Below, one piece after another: positions 20,030-30,600 of a stretch of DNA of 40,528 nt. Location: contig JAITTL010000002.1 in assembly GCA_031286985.1 (NCBI GenBank), positions 1 to 40,528 of the forward strand. Direction: 5' to 3'. Each line of letters starts with the position of its first letter. Position 1 is the stretch's first letter. Both the position numbers and the translations under genes were made by a program. The notes below the pieces were generated by a model that made no database searches, had not been told where the DNA came from, and worked only from the letters and a program-made list of their open reading frames with translations. Source of the DNA: Endomicrobium sp. (GTDB taxonomy: Bacteria > Elusimicrobiota > Endomicrobiia > Endomicrobiales > Endomicrobiaceae).

Positions 20030-21199
20030 ATGCATGATATTTTTATGATATTGATGGTTTTGGTCAGTATTCTCTTTTTTGCAAAAGTTTTTGGTGAGAT
20101 TGCTTTAAGGTTTGGACAGAGCGCTATAATTGGAGAGCTTTTGGCTGGTATTGTTGTAGGCCCAAGCGTTTTGGGGCTTGTCTGTGAGACACCTGTTTTG
20201 GCAATTATATCTGAGCTTGGGGCAATAATTCTTCTTTTTGAAGTGGGGCTGTCAACAGACATAAAAGAATTTTTTAAGACAAGTGGATGGGCTGTAGTTG
20301 TAGCAATTATCGGTGTGATAATTCCTTATTTTTTAGGATATTTTGTATTTTTATATTGTGGATTCACGGAGATACAGGCAATTTTTGCAGGTGCGGTTCT
20401 TACAGCGACGTCTGTGGGTATTACAGCAAGGGTATTTGTGGAGCTGAACCGTATTGAAAGTACAGAAGCGAAGATAGTACTTGGAGCTGCTGTAATTGAT
20501 GATGTAATAGGACTTGCAATACTTGCAATTGTCTTAAAACTTGCTCAAGGTTGTGCTGTTACTTTTGGTACTATTGCATCCATAAGTGCGGAAGCGGTAC
20601 TGTTTTTAATATTATCGGTTGTTTCTGGTATTCTTATAGCTCCAACAATTTTTAACCTTATTACGAAAATGAAACAGTCGCACATAGTGTTTGTTATTGG
20701 CATTGCTTTTTGTTTCATTGTATCAGCACTTTCGGCTAAAGTAGGGCTTGCTCCCATAGTTGGTGCGTTTGTTGCTGGACTTGTTCTCTCGACAACAAAG
20801 CAAAAAGATGAAATAAAAAGAGACATAAAGCCCTTTTATGCGTTTTTTGTGCCTATATTTTTTGTTTTGATGGGAAGTAATGTTGATGTAAGCGTGTTTA
20901 ATCCTTTTGTTGCTGCAAATAGGGAAGTTTTGGTTTTAATAGGAATTCTTTTCATAGTCGCTTTTATTGGTAAATCGGTTGCAGGGTTGGCTGTATTTAA
21001 AACAGGTGTCAATAAGTTATTAGTCGGGGTTTCAATGGTTCCTCGAGGCGAAGTTGGTTTGATATTTGCATCTATTGGTTTGAAGAACAATATTTTTAAA
21101 TCACAGGATTACAGTGCTTTGGTTGCAGTTATAATGCTTACTACATTTGTTACACCGATAGTGATAAAATACTTAATATCGAAGCAGAAAAATAGTTAA
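20030..21199 (+). CDS. Monovalent cation:proton antiporter, CPA2 (NapA/GerN-like)
   Basis: This 389-residue integral membrane protein has about 12-13 hydrophobic helices. CPA2 signatures are GELLAGIVVGPSVLG near the N-terminus, ILLFEVGL, TATSVGITARV, the ion-binding pair in AAVIDDVIGL, and MVPRGEVGLIFA near the C-terminus. The double Asp suggests electrogenic Na+/H+ exchange, as in NapA, rather than Kef-type potassium efflux; no C-terminal TrkA-N domain is attached. ATG codons at 20024 (another frame) and 20030 are close together; 20030 is in frame. Confidence 0.88.
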   Translation: MHDIFMILMVLVSILFFAKVFGEIALRFGQSAIIGELLAGIVVGPSVLGLVCETPVLAIISELGAIILLFEVGLSTDIKEFFKTSGWAVVVAIIGVIIPYFLGYFVFLYCGFTEIQAIFAGAVLTATSVGITARVFVELNRIESTEAKIVLGAAVIDDVIGLAILAIVLKLAQGCAVTFGTIASISAEAVLFLILSVVSGILIAPTIFNLITKMKQSHIVFVIGIAFCFIVSALSAKVGLAPIVGAFVAGLVLSTTKQKDEIKRDIKPFYAFFVPIFFVLMGSNVDVSVFNPFVAANREVLVLIGILFIVAFIGKSVAGLAVFKTGVNKLLVGVSMVPRGEVGLIFASIGLKNNIFKSQDYSALVAVIMLTTFVTPIVIKYLISKQKNS

Positions 21200-21230
21200 A
21201 AGTGACATAAACAAAGCTTAGGATGGGGTT

Positions 21231-21650
21231 ATGACCAGATTAATGGGTATAGATTATGGTTTGAAAAGAATAGGTCTTGCCATGACAGATGTTTTGCAAA
21301 TTATTTCAAGTCCTTTTGACACCATTGAAAGCTTATCTTTGAAAAATAATGCGTTAAAGATTTTAGAAATTGCCAAAAACAATAGTGTTTCAATGCTTGT
21401 TTTTGGGTTGCCTGTGAATATGAATGGAACCAAAGGCGAAATGGCTGAGATGATTTATAGTGTTGTGGAGGAAATTAAAAATTTTTCGGATATAAAGATA
21501 GCATTGGTGGATGAAAGACTTACTACAGCACAGGCAGAAAGGGTACTTGTTTGTGAAGGGAATGTTCCCAGGCAAAAACGCAAATGGCTCAAAGATAAGG
21601 TCTCAGCAACTCTTATTTTACAGATGTATTTGGATACCTACCGTACTTAA
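21231..21650 (+). CDS. ruvX: Putative Holliday junction resolvase / pre-16S rRNA nuclease (YqgF)
   Basis: The 139-residue RNase-H-fold protein has the family pattern MGIDYGLKRIGLAMTD (catalytic Asp8), VFGLPVNMNGTKGEM, LVDERLTTAQAE and KDKVSATLILQMYLD. Experimental work on relatives supports 16S rRNA 5'-end processing. It lies 43 bases ahead of mltG, a neighbour pairing seen in other bacteria. Confidence 0.93.
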   Translation: MTRLMGIDYGLKRIGLAMTDVLQIISSPFDTIESLSLKNNALKILEIAKNNSVSMLVFGLPVNMNGTKGEMAEMIYSVVEEIKNFSDIKIALVDERLTTAQAERVLVCEGNVPRQKRKWLKDKVSATLILQMYLDTYRT

Positions 21651-21693
21651 AGATGTGATTACGTAGCGATCGAAATTAGGATACCGTAAAATT

Positions 21694-22671
21694 GTGACTA
21701 AAAAAACAGAAATTATTGTATTGGTAGTTGGAAGTATGTTTCTTCTAGCTTTTGTTTGTATAGGTTTATTTTTACCGGATAGTAAAATTTTAATAAATGT
21801 TAAAAAAGGTGATAGCTTTCCGGTGGTCGCGGAGCGTTTAAAAGAAAATAAACTTATATGTTCAAGAGCGTTATTTTTAGCTGTGGTTAAGCTTACATGG
21901 TCACAAAACAAACTTAAAGCTGGTGCATATAAGCTTTCAAAAAAAGACAGTATTCTAAAAATCTTAGATGTTTTAAAAAATAGTTCTAAAAATATATTAC
22001 GATTTACCGTTCCGGAAGGAAATAATATAAAACAGACTGCGGATATTATTTCTAAAACTGTAAATATTGATAAGGAAAAGTTTATTCGAATTGCTATTGA
22101 TAAAAATTTAGAAGGTTATTTAATGCCAGAGACGTATTTTGTGACCCCTGGAGTAAGCGAAGAACAGTTGATTGAGATGATGCATAATGAGTTTAATAAA
22201 AAAATGACATCTGATATGTACAAAAAAGCGAAACAAATGAACATTTCGTTTGATAAGATAGTCACAATGGCGTCAATTATTGAAAAAGAAGCTGTAAAAT
22301 CTGAAGTAAAATCAACAATAGCATCAGTTTTTTACAACAGGCTTAAGAAAAATATGAGATTGCAATCAGATGTCACCGTTTTGTATGCAATTGGTACAAA
22401 TAAAACAAATCTTACTATTGAAGATACAAGGATTAATTCACCTTACAATACATATATGCATTTTGGGCTTCCACCTGGGCCCATAACCAATCCTGGAATA
22501 GAATCAATTAAAGCGGCTTTGTATCCTAAAAGCACTAAAAATCTGTTTTTTGTTTCAACCAATGATGGTGACTATCTATTTGCAATGAGTTTTGATGGAC
22601 ATAAAAAAAATAAGCAACTATCAAAACGAAAAAATAAATCTGTCGCTGATGAAGGTATCCATGCAACATAG
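21694..22671 (+). CDS. mltG: Endolytic murein transglycosylase
   Basis: MltG cleaves nascent glycan strands and sets peptidoglycan strand length. The 325-residue protein has one N-terminal transmembrane helix (about residues 8-27), then a LysM-like segment and the YceG domain: PEGNNIKQTADII, LEGYLMPETYFV, MASIIEKEA (catalytic Glu) with VFYNRLKKNMRLQSD, and PYNTYMHFGLPPGPI. The GTG start lies 12 bases after AGGA. The last 11 bases overlap the cysteine desulfurase gene. Its retention indicates the cell still builds a murein wall. Confidence 0.94.
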   Translation: MTKKTEIIVLVVGSMFLLAFVCIGLFLPDSKILINVKKGDSFPVVAERLKENKLICSRALFLAVVKLTWSQNKLKAGAYKLSKKDSILKILDVLKNSSKNILRFTVPEGNNIKQTADIISKTVNIDKEKFIRIAIDKNLEGYLMPETYFVTPGVSEEQLIEMMHNEFNKKMTSDMYKKAKQMNISFDKIVTMASIIEKEAVKSEVKSTIASVFYNRLKKNMRLQSDVTVLYAIGTNKTNLTIEDTRINSPYNTYMHFGLPPGPITNPGIESIKAALYPKSTKNLFFVSTNDGDYLFAMSFDGHKKNKQLSKRKNKSVADEGIHAT

Positions 22672-23884
22672 AAAAGTTTATTTAGATAACAGTGCCACAA
22701 CGGTTATCGATTCCAAAGTTATAAAGGAAATGCAGCCGTATTTTTCAAATATATATGGCAATGCCTCAAGTCTTCACTGTTTTGGAAGGCAAGCAAAGAT
22801 AGCTCTGGATGATGCAAGGATGAAAGTAGCGATATTGTTAGGCGCAAATCCTGAGGAAATATTTTTTACCAGTGGTGGCACAGAATCTGATAATATTGCA
22901 ATATTGGGAATATTAAGTGCCTGCCTAAAAAAAGGACATATAATTACAAGCAAGGTTGAACATCATGCTGTTCTATATTTGTGTAAACATCTTGAAAAAA
23001 TTGGGTATGAAGTAACTTATCTTAAGGTTGATAAAGATGGCGTGGTTTTAATGGAAGATTTTGAAAGGGCAGTAAAAGATAATACTTTACTTGTAAGTAT
23101 AATGCATGCGAATAATGAGGTTGGTGCGTTGCAGCCTATAGAAGAAATTGCAGCTAGAGTAAAAAAGATAAACGAAAAAAGAAAGGAAAAAATTTATTTT
23201 CATACAGATTCTGTGCAGACTGCTGGCAAACTCCGTCTAAATGTTAAAGAATTGGGAGTTGATTTGCTTGCGATATCAGCACATAAATTCAATGGACCTA
23301 AAGGCGTAGGAGTTTTGTACGTAAAAAATGGTACCAGTATATTACCGATAGTTTTTGGTGGGCATCATGAAAATTGTCTTCGTCCTGGAACAGAAAATAT
23401 TCCAGGTATTGTAGGATTAGCAAAAGCTTTGGAGTTATCCAATGATAAAATTGAAGAAAAGGATAGACATGTTTTTGCTTTAAGAGAAAAACTGAAAGAA
23501 GGAATTTTTAATGAAATTTCCGATGTTGTTGTCAATGGGAGTGGGAGTAAAGCAATATCTAGTATTTTAAATGTGAGTTTTAACTATGTTGAAGGAGAAT
23601 CTTTACTCCTTATGCTTGATATGAACGGTGTGGCTGTTTCTACGGGCTCTGCGTGCGCCTCTGGTACGACCGAGTCGTCACATGTTTTATCTGCAATGGG
23701 AGTTGATCCTGTTGCAGCTCAAGGAACAATCCGATTCTCTTTTGGACATTATAATACACAAGAAGAAGTTGATTATACACTAAAAGTTTTGCAAAAAGTT
23801 GTAAGTAGTTTACGTTCAATGTCACCAGTTTGGAATAAGAAAAAATTTGATAAAAAAAAGAGAAATATGTACAATGACGTCTAG
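22661..23884 (+). CDS. Cysteine desulfurase (NifS/IscS family)
   Basis: This PLP enzyme moves sulfur from cysteine to acceptors for Fe-S clusters and thiolated tRNA. Landmarks of the 407-residue protein are YLDNSATT at the start, TSGGTESDN, HHAVL, HTDSVQTAGK, the PLP lysine in SAHKFNGPKGVG and the catalytic loop STGSACASG. The ATG at 22661 fits the usual N-terminus and has GAAGG 6 bases upstream; an upstream in-frame ATG at 22592 lies inside mltG and is unlikely. The C-terminal SLRSMSP resembles NifS proteins paired with NifU, but no NifU/IscU gene follows. Confidence 0.93.
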   Translation: MQHRKVYLDNSATTVIDSKVIKEMQPYFSNIYGNASSLHCFGRQAKIALDDARMKVAILLGANPEEIFFTSGGTESDNIAILGILSACLKKGHIITSKVEHHAVLYLCKHLEKIGYEVTYLKVDKDGVVLMEDFERAVKDNTLLVSIMHANNEVGALQPIEEIAARVKKINEKRKEKIYFHTDSVQTAGKLRLNVKELGVDLLAISAHKFNGPKGVGVLYVKNGTSILPIVFGGHHENCLRPGTENIPGIVGLAKALELSNDKIEEKDRHVFALREKLKEGIFNEISDVVVNGSGSKAISSILNVSFNYVEGESLLLMLDMNGVAVSTGSACASGTTESSHVLSAMGVDPVAAQGTIRFSFGHYNTQEEVDYTLKVLQKVVSSLRSMSPVWNKKKFDKKKRNMYNDV

Positions 23885-23888
23885 GGTT

Positions 23889-23964
23889 TCTGAGAGATAA
23901 CAGAGCAGGTTTGGTTTGTCTATAAAATGCTTGATTATTTAAAAAAATTTTGTTATCTCGCAGA
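23889..23964 (+). repeat. Long inverted repeat after the cysteine desulfurase gene
   Basis: The arms 23889-23902 (TCTGAGAGATAACA) and 23951-23964 (TGTTATCTCGCAGA) are complementary at 13 of 14 positions and flank a 48-base AT-rich loop. There is no U-run after the second arm, so it is not a standard terminator. It may be a structured leader for the small gene at 24023 or a degenerate mobile-element end. Confidence 0.6.
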
Positions 23965-24022
23965 GTTGCTCTTGTTGTGTTTTTGGTTTAGCAGCGCGAA
24001 AGTATCTTAGGGGGTGATGAGG

Positions 24023-24130
24023 ATGTATGTTGATTTAGCGTCAGATTGGCCTGCATATTTGTTTATGGTGGTGTTTATTGCTTTCTTCGTGTATGTTGTT
24101 ATCAAAGGAAATTCTAAAAAAGACGTCTAG
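24023..24130 (+). CDS. 35-residue single-pass membrane protein
   Basis: The ATG at 24023 follows a purine-rich AGGGGGTGATGAGG and the frame runs to TAG 24128-24130. The short N-terminus MYVDLASDWPA is followed by a hydrophobic helix (about residues 11-27, rich in Val, Phe and Tyr) and the basic end KGNSKKDV. The overall form resembles small subunits such as CcoQ, but no oxidase genes are nearby and no family is recognised. An in-frame tail of positive charges predicts N-out/C-in topology. Confidence 0.55.
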   Translation: MYVDLASDWPAYLFMVVFIAFFVYVVIKGNSKKDV

Positions 24131-24202
24131 GAAAATGAGTTTGAGATTTTAGATCATATAAAGTAACAAATTGGAAATATTAACGGAAGTGGGAGGACGT
24201 GT

Positions 24203-24703
24203 ATGGCGGCGGATAAGTTCTCTTTTGATATCGTTTCCGAAGTAAGTATGATGGAAGTAGATAATGCTGTTAATCAAGCGCAAAAGGAACTTGCGAACCG
24301 GTTTGATTTTAAAGGGAGTAAATCGTCAATAGAGTTTAATAAAAGTGACAAGAAGATAATTCTTATTGCAGACAATGAGTATAAAATGAAAGCATTAAAA
24401 GATATTTTAGAAGATCGCTTTTCCAAAAGAGGTGTTTCAATAAGATCTTTAGATTATAAATCACAAGAAAACGCTTTTGAAGGTTATATTAGACAAACTG
24501 CTGAAATTATTTCCGGACTCCCGTCAGATAAAGCAAAAGAGCTTGTTAAACTGATAAAAGACTCAAAGATAAAAGTGCAAACACAAATAGATGGTGCAAA
24601 AATTAAGGTAATTTCGTCTAAAAAGGATGATTTACAGCAGGTTATAGCTTATATAAGGGGTATATCTTTTTCATTACCTTTACAGTTTGTTAATTACAGG
24701 TAA
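24203..24703 (+). CDS. yajQ: YajQ/UPF0234 family nucleotide-binding protein
   Basis: This 166-residue protein matches the family throughout: FSFDIVSEVSMMEVDNAVNQ, ANRFDFKGSKSSIEF, RSLDYKSQE, LVKLIKDSKIKVQTQIDG and the C-terminal LPLQFVNYR. It has a two-ferredoxin-like-domain fold. Some homologues bind cyclic di-GMP and act with a transcription factor; no such partner is visible here. GGGAGG lies 6 bases before the ATG. Confidence 0.95.
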   Translation: MAADKFSFDIVSEVSMMEVDNAVNQAQKELANRFDFKGSKSSIEFNKSDKKIILIADNEYKMKALKDILEDRFSKRGVSIRSLDYKSQENAFEGYIRQTAEIISGLPSDKAKELVKLIKDSKIKVQTQIDGAKIKVISSKKDDLQQVIAYIRGISFSLPLQFVNYR

Positions 24704-24783
24704 TGGATTTGATGAGTCAGTGGAAATAAAGTATTCAAAATTAGTTGAAAGGAATTTAGTGCTTTACAAAAAGATATAGATAT

Positions 24784-26172
24784 ATGTCTGTGAAAAATAA
24801 AGTCATTAGCGTAACATCGGAGAGAATCGTTTTTCCTGGCAGGGCTCTTTGTAGGTGTTCTGATGGGGTTGCCGTGTTCGTTGATGGTCTTCTCCCGGGA
24901 GAGCGTGCTGAAGTTTTTGTTGTAAAAGATAAAAAAACATTCAGGGAGGGGTTGCTTAAAGATATTACTTTGAAATCCAGTGAGAGAATAGACTCTTTGT
25001 GCCCAGCTTTTGGTTCTTGTGGGGGATGTTCCTTTCAAAACGCTGCTTATGAAGATCAGATAAAATACAAACAAAAGTATGTAGCAGAGCTTCTAAGTTT
25101 TATCGATATAAAAGTTTCAGACATGTTAATAGGTTCGCAGATATGGCATTATAGAAATAAAATGGAGTTTAGTTTTTTTGATGTATCACCATGTAAATTT
25201 GAAAAATCAGGAAAAAGTAAAGTTGTTGTGTATTTAGGACTTCATCGCAAAAAAAGCTTTAAGAAATACGTTTCTGTTTCTAACTGTTTTATTGCAGATA
25301 AAGATTTTTTGCGTGTTATAGATGTTGTAAAGAGATTTGCAAATGAAAGTGATCTTTTAGCTTATGACAATAAGAGGCAGAGTGGATTTTTTAGGCATTT
25401 AGTTTTACGTAAAGCACAAAACAACAATCAACTTCTTATCAATATTGTTACAAATGATATTGGTCTTACCCCAGTGTTTTGGGCTCCTATGATAAAGGAA
25501 CTTGATACGCTTGCGCATAGTGTTTATTGGACGCTGAATAACAAAAAATCTGATACAATTTTGTCAGATAAATTAATTCTTATGCATGGAAAGCCGTTTA
25601 TTACTGAAAAGCTTTATGTTGGAGGGAAAGATTATTTTTTTAACATTTCTCCGTTCTCATTTTTTCAAACGAATTCAAAAGGGACAGAAATCCTCTATAA
25701 CGAGATTTTAAGGTTGTTAAGTCCGTCAAAAAATGATGTTTTGTTAGATCTGTATTGTGGTATAGGAACGATTGGGATCTTGCTGGCGCAAAGTGTTAAA
25801 AAAGTTATTGGTGTAGAACAAGTAGAGCAAGCTGTGGGCAATGCAAAAGAAAATGCCTCAATAAACAATATTTGCAATATTGATTTTTATGCTTCTACTT
25901 CAGAGGATTGGACCAAAAGAAACAAGAATTGTTTTGATATTATAATTGTCGATCCTCCGCGAAGTGGTCTTACAAAGAATGTGGTTGATTTTTTGCTTGA
26001 ATCAAAAGCAAAAAAAATAGTTTATGTTTCTTGTGACCCGGCAACGTTAGCGAGAGATTTGCAGGTTATTGTTGAAAAGAAGTACAGTGTCAAGGAAATT
26101 ACGCCGATTGACATGTTTCCTCAAACGTATCATGTTGAAGTAATAGTTTTGTTAGAGTTAGTTGAAAAATAA
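24784..26172 (+). CDS. RlmD/TrmA-family 23S rRNA (uracil-C5)-methyltransferase
   Basis: The 462-residue protein has a TRAM-like N-terminal domain, then the 4Fe-4S cysteines C73, C79, C82 (CPAFGSCGGC) and C168. The SAM-binding Rossmann core is DLYCGIGTIGILLAQ, DIIIVDPPRSGL and the catalytic Cys in YVSCDPATLARD, ending in PIDMFPQTYHVE. The iron-sulfur cysteines favour an RlmD- or RlmCD-like rRNA enzyme over TrmA; the exact target base cannot be told. The tolC-like gene begins 20 bases after its stop. Confidence 0.93.
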   Translation: MSVKNKVISVTSERIVFPGRALCRCSDGVAVFVDGLLPGERAEVFVVKDKKTFREGLLKDITLKSSERIDSLCPAFGSCGGCSFQNAAYEDQIKYKQKYVAELLSFIDIKVSDMLIGSQIWHYRNKMEFSFFDVSPCKFEKSGKSKVVVYLGLHRKKSFKKYVSVSNCFIADKDFLRVIDVVKRFANESDLLAYDNKRQSGFFRHLVLRKAQNNNQLLINIVTNDIGLTPVFWAPMIKELDTLAHSVYWTLNNKKSDTILSDKLILMHGKPFITEKLYVGGKDYFFNISPFSFFQTNSKGTEILYNEILRLLSPSKNDVLLDLYCGIGTIGILLAQSVKKVIGVEQVEQAVGNAKENASINNICNIDFYASTSEDWTKRNKNCFDIIIVDPPRSGLTKNVVDFLLESKAKKIVYVSCDPATLARDLQVIVEKKYSVKEITPIDMFPQTYHVEVIVLLELVEK

Positions 26173-26192
26173 AGTATTTGGAGATAGTTTTT

Positions 26193-27584
26193 ATGAAGAT
26201 GTTAAAGATTTTTTGTGGTCTTTTGTTTGCCTTTGTTACTGGTTTAGTTTGCTGCGCAGAGTTGAAAGATGGGCAATTGATAGGTGAGCCTGAGCTACTG
26301 ACTTATGGCAATTTTTTAAATGAGGTTGAAAAAAACAATAATGAACTTAAATCTTTGCAATTAAAAATTGATGCAGAAGAAGGTAAAATTGCAGAAGAAG
26401 AAAGGGTTTATTCTTATCGCTTAAGCGTAGGAGGAAAAGGGAATCTTCAGAGTGGTAAAAGTAAGGTTTTAGCGACTTATGACACAAGCATAAGCAAAAT
26501 GGTTCCAACGGGTACGCAAATTTCTCTAGGATTGGGTACCGTAGAGGGGAAGTGTGTTAGCATAGAAAACGCAGTTCCATTTATGAAGATAGATCAATCG
26601 TTATTGAGAGATATAGGTGGGAGATGTACAAAAGCGAACATAGCAAAGGCAAAAACAAGAACAAAGTCAGTTGTATACTTGTTGAAATATGACAAACAGA
26701 AAATTTTATTGAACGCAAAACTTGCGTATTGGAATTTATCATATGCAAAGACAGTTGTAGAATTCAGAAAAATGTCGCTAGAAAGGGCAAAAAAAATCCT
26801 GAAATGGAACAAGAAAAGATTCGATATGGATTTAACTGAGAAAGCAGACTTACTCCAATCCCAATCTGCTGTCAAGCTGAAGGAGTTAAGCTTGAAACTT
26901 GCTTATGAGGATGAAAGTAGAGCACGAATGGCGTTTAACCAGTTTTTGAATATTGAAGATGGAAAAATTAAATATGATGTCGAAAGATTTAAAGACAAGA
27001 AAAATAACTCTAACGGTCATAATACTCTTAATAAAAAAAATACGAGAATGGATGTGTTGGCTGCTTTAGAAAAAGTTCAAGAGTCCTATTATGATAAAGT
27101 ATCTTCCAAGAACCGGATGGGACAGGATTTAATTTTTAATGCAGGATTTGCCGTTAATGGTTTGTTCTATGGGGAGCATTTTAGTTTTAGGAGTAATAGG
27201 GATAAACTATCTTTATCTATTGGTTTAAGATACACCTTACCTCTGGATTTTCAACTTAGAAAAATTATAAATCAAGGATATAATGCGGCGGAAATTGCAT
27301 CGCAAAGATCTGCGGATTTTGCGGTGCTTAAGGAAAAGAACGAATGGCTTCAGCTTACAAATGATTGGACCAACGCCAAAATGCGATTCGATCTTGCTCT
27401 TGAGATAGAAAACGTGCAGCAGCAAAGGCATGAAGAGGGTAAAAGTTTATTAAGAAGGGGAAGAAGTACTACACATTTAGTTTTGCAAATTGAGCAAGAT
27501 TTGGATGATGCCACTTTGAGTGTTTTACAAAGCATCTTTGAGTTGATAAAAATACGTGAACAAGTAGAAACATTCTACAATTAG
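26193..27584 (+). CDS. TolC-family outer-membrane efflux channel
   Basis: This 463-residue protein starts at the ATG preceded by GGAG at 8 bases; a TTG at 26178 is in frame but overlaps that site. The signal peptide is MKMLKIFCGLLFAFVTGLVCCA. Two helical-hairpin repeats typical of TolC/OEP follow, with NFLNEVEKNNNELKSLQLKI at the start of the first, and alternating barrel strands between. The product would form the trimeric outer-membrane duct. It stands 113 bases before the RND pump gene. Sequence conservation to the family is low; the architecture and context carry the call. Confidence 0.8.
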   Translation: MKMLKIFCGLLFAFVTGLVCCAELKDGQLIGEPELLTYGNFLNEVEKNNNELKSLQLKIDAEEGKIAEEERVYSYRLSVGGKGNLQSGKSKVLATYDTSISKMVPTGTQISLGLGTVEGKCVSIENAVPFMKIDQSLLRDIGGRCTKANIAKAKTRTKSVVYLLKYDKQKILLNAKLAYWNLSYAKTVVEFRKMSLERAKKILKWNKKRFDMDLTEKADLLQSQSAVKLKELSLKLAYEDESRARMAFNQFLNIEDGKIKYDVERFKDKKNNSNGHNTLNKKNTRMDVLAALEKVQESYYDKVSSKNRMGQDLIFNAGFAVNGLFYGEHFSFRSNRDKLSLSIGLRYTLPLDFQLRKIINQGYNAAEIASQRSADFAVLKEKNEWLQLTNDWTNAKMRFDLALEIENVQQQRHEEGKSLLRRGRSTTHLVLQIEQDLDDATLSVLQSIFELIKIREQVETFYN

Positions 27585-27697
27585 GAAATTGATGATAAAA
27601 AACAGCTAGTGATTAAGTATGAAGTTTTAAAAGTAAAGATAATGATGGGCATAAATATTAAAAATGAAAAAAAATCTTACGAATTAAGGAAAAAAAT

Positions 27698-30600
27698 ATG
27701 AATTTAGCAAAATTGGCAATTAAACGACCCACTTTCGTAATGGTGATACTAGTTGTTACATTGATTTTGGGTGTTTTGTCATTAGATAAGCTTAGTGTGA
27801 GAATGTTCCCTGATATAGAATTGCCGTATGTTGTTGTCCGGACCAGCTATCGTGGAGCTGGAGTTACGGAGATAGAGCAACTTGTAACAAAACCTATAGA
27901 AGATGCGGTAAGTGGTATTTCGGGACTTAAACATGTTAAATCTATAAATCAAGATGGTTTATCCACAGTTTGGGGAGAGTTTGAGCTTTCCAAAAATCCT
28001 GATATTGCTGCTCAAGAAATTAGGGATAAGATGGGGCAGATAAGACCTCTTCTCCCGGATGATATAGAAGAACCTGTGATAATGAAAATCGATGTTAATA
28101 GCAGACCTATTGTTTCGTTGAGTATAAAGGCCGAAAACATGAAGCATAGAGAACTATATGATTTTGTAGAAAACACTGTTTCTAAAGATTTTGCGCAAGT
28201 GTCAGGTGTTTCTAATATAGAAATCATAGGTGACACTAAAAGAGAGATTCACATTAATGTGGATAAAGAGAAACTTAAAGAACATGAACTTAGTCTTGTA
28301 TCTCTTGCTGAAAAGATAAAATTAAGTGCTTCAGATACTCCATCGGGAGTAGTTACTAGAGGTTTTACGGATATAGCATTTAAAACTGTCGGTGAGTTTA
28401 AATCTGTACAACAGATAAATGATGTTGTTATAAAATTCGTTGGTAATGATAGGCCGATCACGATACGTGATGTTGCGGAAGTTGAGGATGGTATTAAGTT
28501 AGAAACTTCAAGAGCAAGATTGGATGTTAGAAAAAATGATAAGGTTGTATATGATCCGGCTCTTTTGTTGAAAATTTACAGACAAGCAAAAGGAAATGAT
28601 GTTGCTGTATCTTGTGGAATAAAGAAAAAAATAGCAGAAGTAAATGAAAAATATAAACAATTAAACGGGAAGCCTCATCTTACAATAATCTCGGATACAG
28701 CGCGTGTAGTAAAGGCAAATATTGATGACGTAAAATCTACAATACTTGAAGGCATTTTTCTCGCCATTGTAGTTGTTTATTTCTTTTTGGGCAGTTGGCG
28801 TTCAACTTTTATCACAGCTTTATCTCTTCCAAATAGTTTGATAGGGTCGTTTGTTTTCATGTATGTTTTTGGATTTAGTTTAAACGTTTTTTCATTAATG
28901 TCTTTATCTCTTGCTGTCGGACTTTTGATAGATGACGCTATCGTTGTGCGTGAAAATATATTTAGGCATTACGAAAAAGGACTATCTCCACTAAAATCTG
29001 CAATTGATGGAACAAATGAAGTTACTTCTGCAGTTATTGCCACTACGGTTGCCGTTATAGTTGTGTTTCTTCCAGTCGCCTTTTTAAGAGGAATTTTAGG
29101 GCGGATGTTCAAGGAGTTTGGTTTAACGGTAGTTTTTGCAATGGTTATATCCATTTTTGATGCATTAACAATAGCCCCAATGCTCTCTGCCTATATTATT
29201 CCTGAACATAGTAAAAAGATTTCAAAAAAATGGGCAATTTTAGAAACTATTATTAGAATTTTTAGAATGCTTACTGTTAATTGGTTTGATAAAGCTTTTA
29301 GCTTTATTGAACGTATATACGAAAAAATGATTTCGTTCGTTTTAAGGGGTAAGAAATTTGGTATAAGTTTGAAATTTATTACGTTATTTATTACATTTTT
29401 TATAGCTGTTGGCACAGGTATGGTAGCAATAAGATATCTTAAAACTACGTTTATGCCTGCTTCAGAATCTGGTGAATTTAATATTAAGGTTAAATTTGAT
29501 CCTGGGACGTCTCTGGATCAAATGGATAAATATACAAAATTAGTAGAAGAAGTAGTTATGAGTGACTTAAATGTGGAATTTGCTTCTTCCAGCGTAGGTG
29601 GAAGTGGAATAAATTCTTCTTCAAATGAATCAGTTATATATGTGAAATTGATCCCGTTTCGTGGATTACATGGGTCCGCAAGTCATCTAAAAAGGACGCG
29701 TTCAAGTCTAGAAATGAAGGATCATTTTAGAAAGATTTTGAATGATCAATTCGGCGATAAACTTGATTTTTCAATCGATAATAATGGCATTGGTGGTAGT
29801 GAGAGCGAATTTGTTATGGAACTTAGTGGTGAAGGATTAGAGGTTCTACATGATGTTGCAAATCAACTTATGGAAGAATGTAAGACTATACCTAATTTTG
29901 TTGATGTGCATTCAAATTATAACCCAGGAAAGCCTGAAATTCACGTACAAATGGATCCTCAAAAAATGAAGATGCTTGGTGTGAATTCCGTTGTTGCTGG
30001 AAAAGAAATAAAAGCTATGATTAATGGTGTTGAGGCTGGTAAGTACAGGGAAAATGGGTTGGAGTATGATATTTTAGTTAAACTTCAAGATAACCAAAAA
30101 GATGTGGCAAAGGATTTTGACACGATATATGTGAAGAATGTTAATGAGAAGCTTGTAAAACTTAAAAATGTTGCATCTGCTAAAAATATCTTAAGCCCCA
30201 CTGAGATATTTAGAAAGGATAGGTCTTGCTATGTCACTGTTGAGGGGAATGTTTCTAAGGAAGGCACTGTTGAAGAAATTAGAAAACGGGCTGTAAAGAT
30301 TTTTGAAGAAAAAAAATCCAATCATAGAAATTTGGTAAAGTGGAAAAATATAAAATATGCATTTTCGGGGCACGCTGAAGATATGGTCGATATGCAGAAA
30401 GATATGGGTATTGCTGGATGTTTTTCTGTATTACTCATATTTATGGTGCTTGCAAGTTTGTATGAGTCTATTGTAACACCTCTTACAATTATGACAGCTC
30501 TTCCTCTTGCAATTGTTGGAGGTCTTATTGCTTTGTTGATATCAAATCAGCCGATTGATATGTTCACTCTTATAGGCATGATAATGCTACTTGGTATTGT

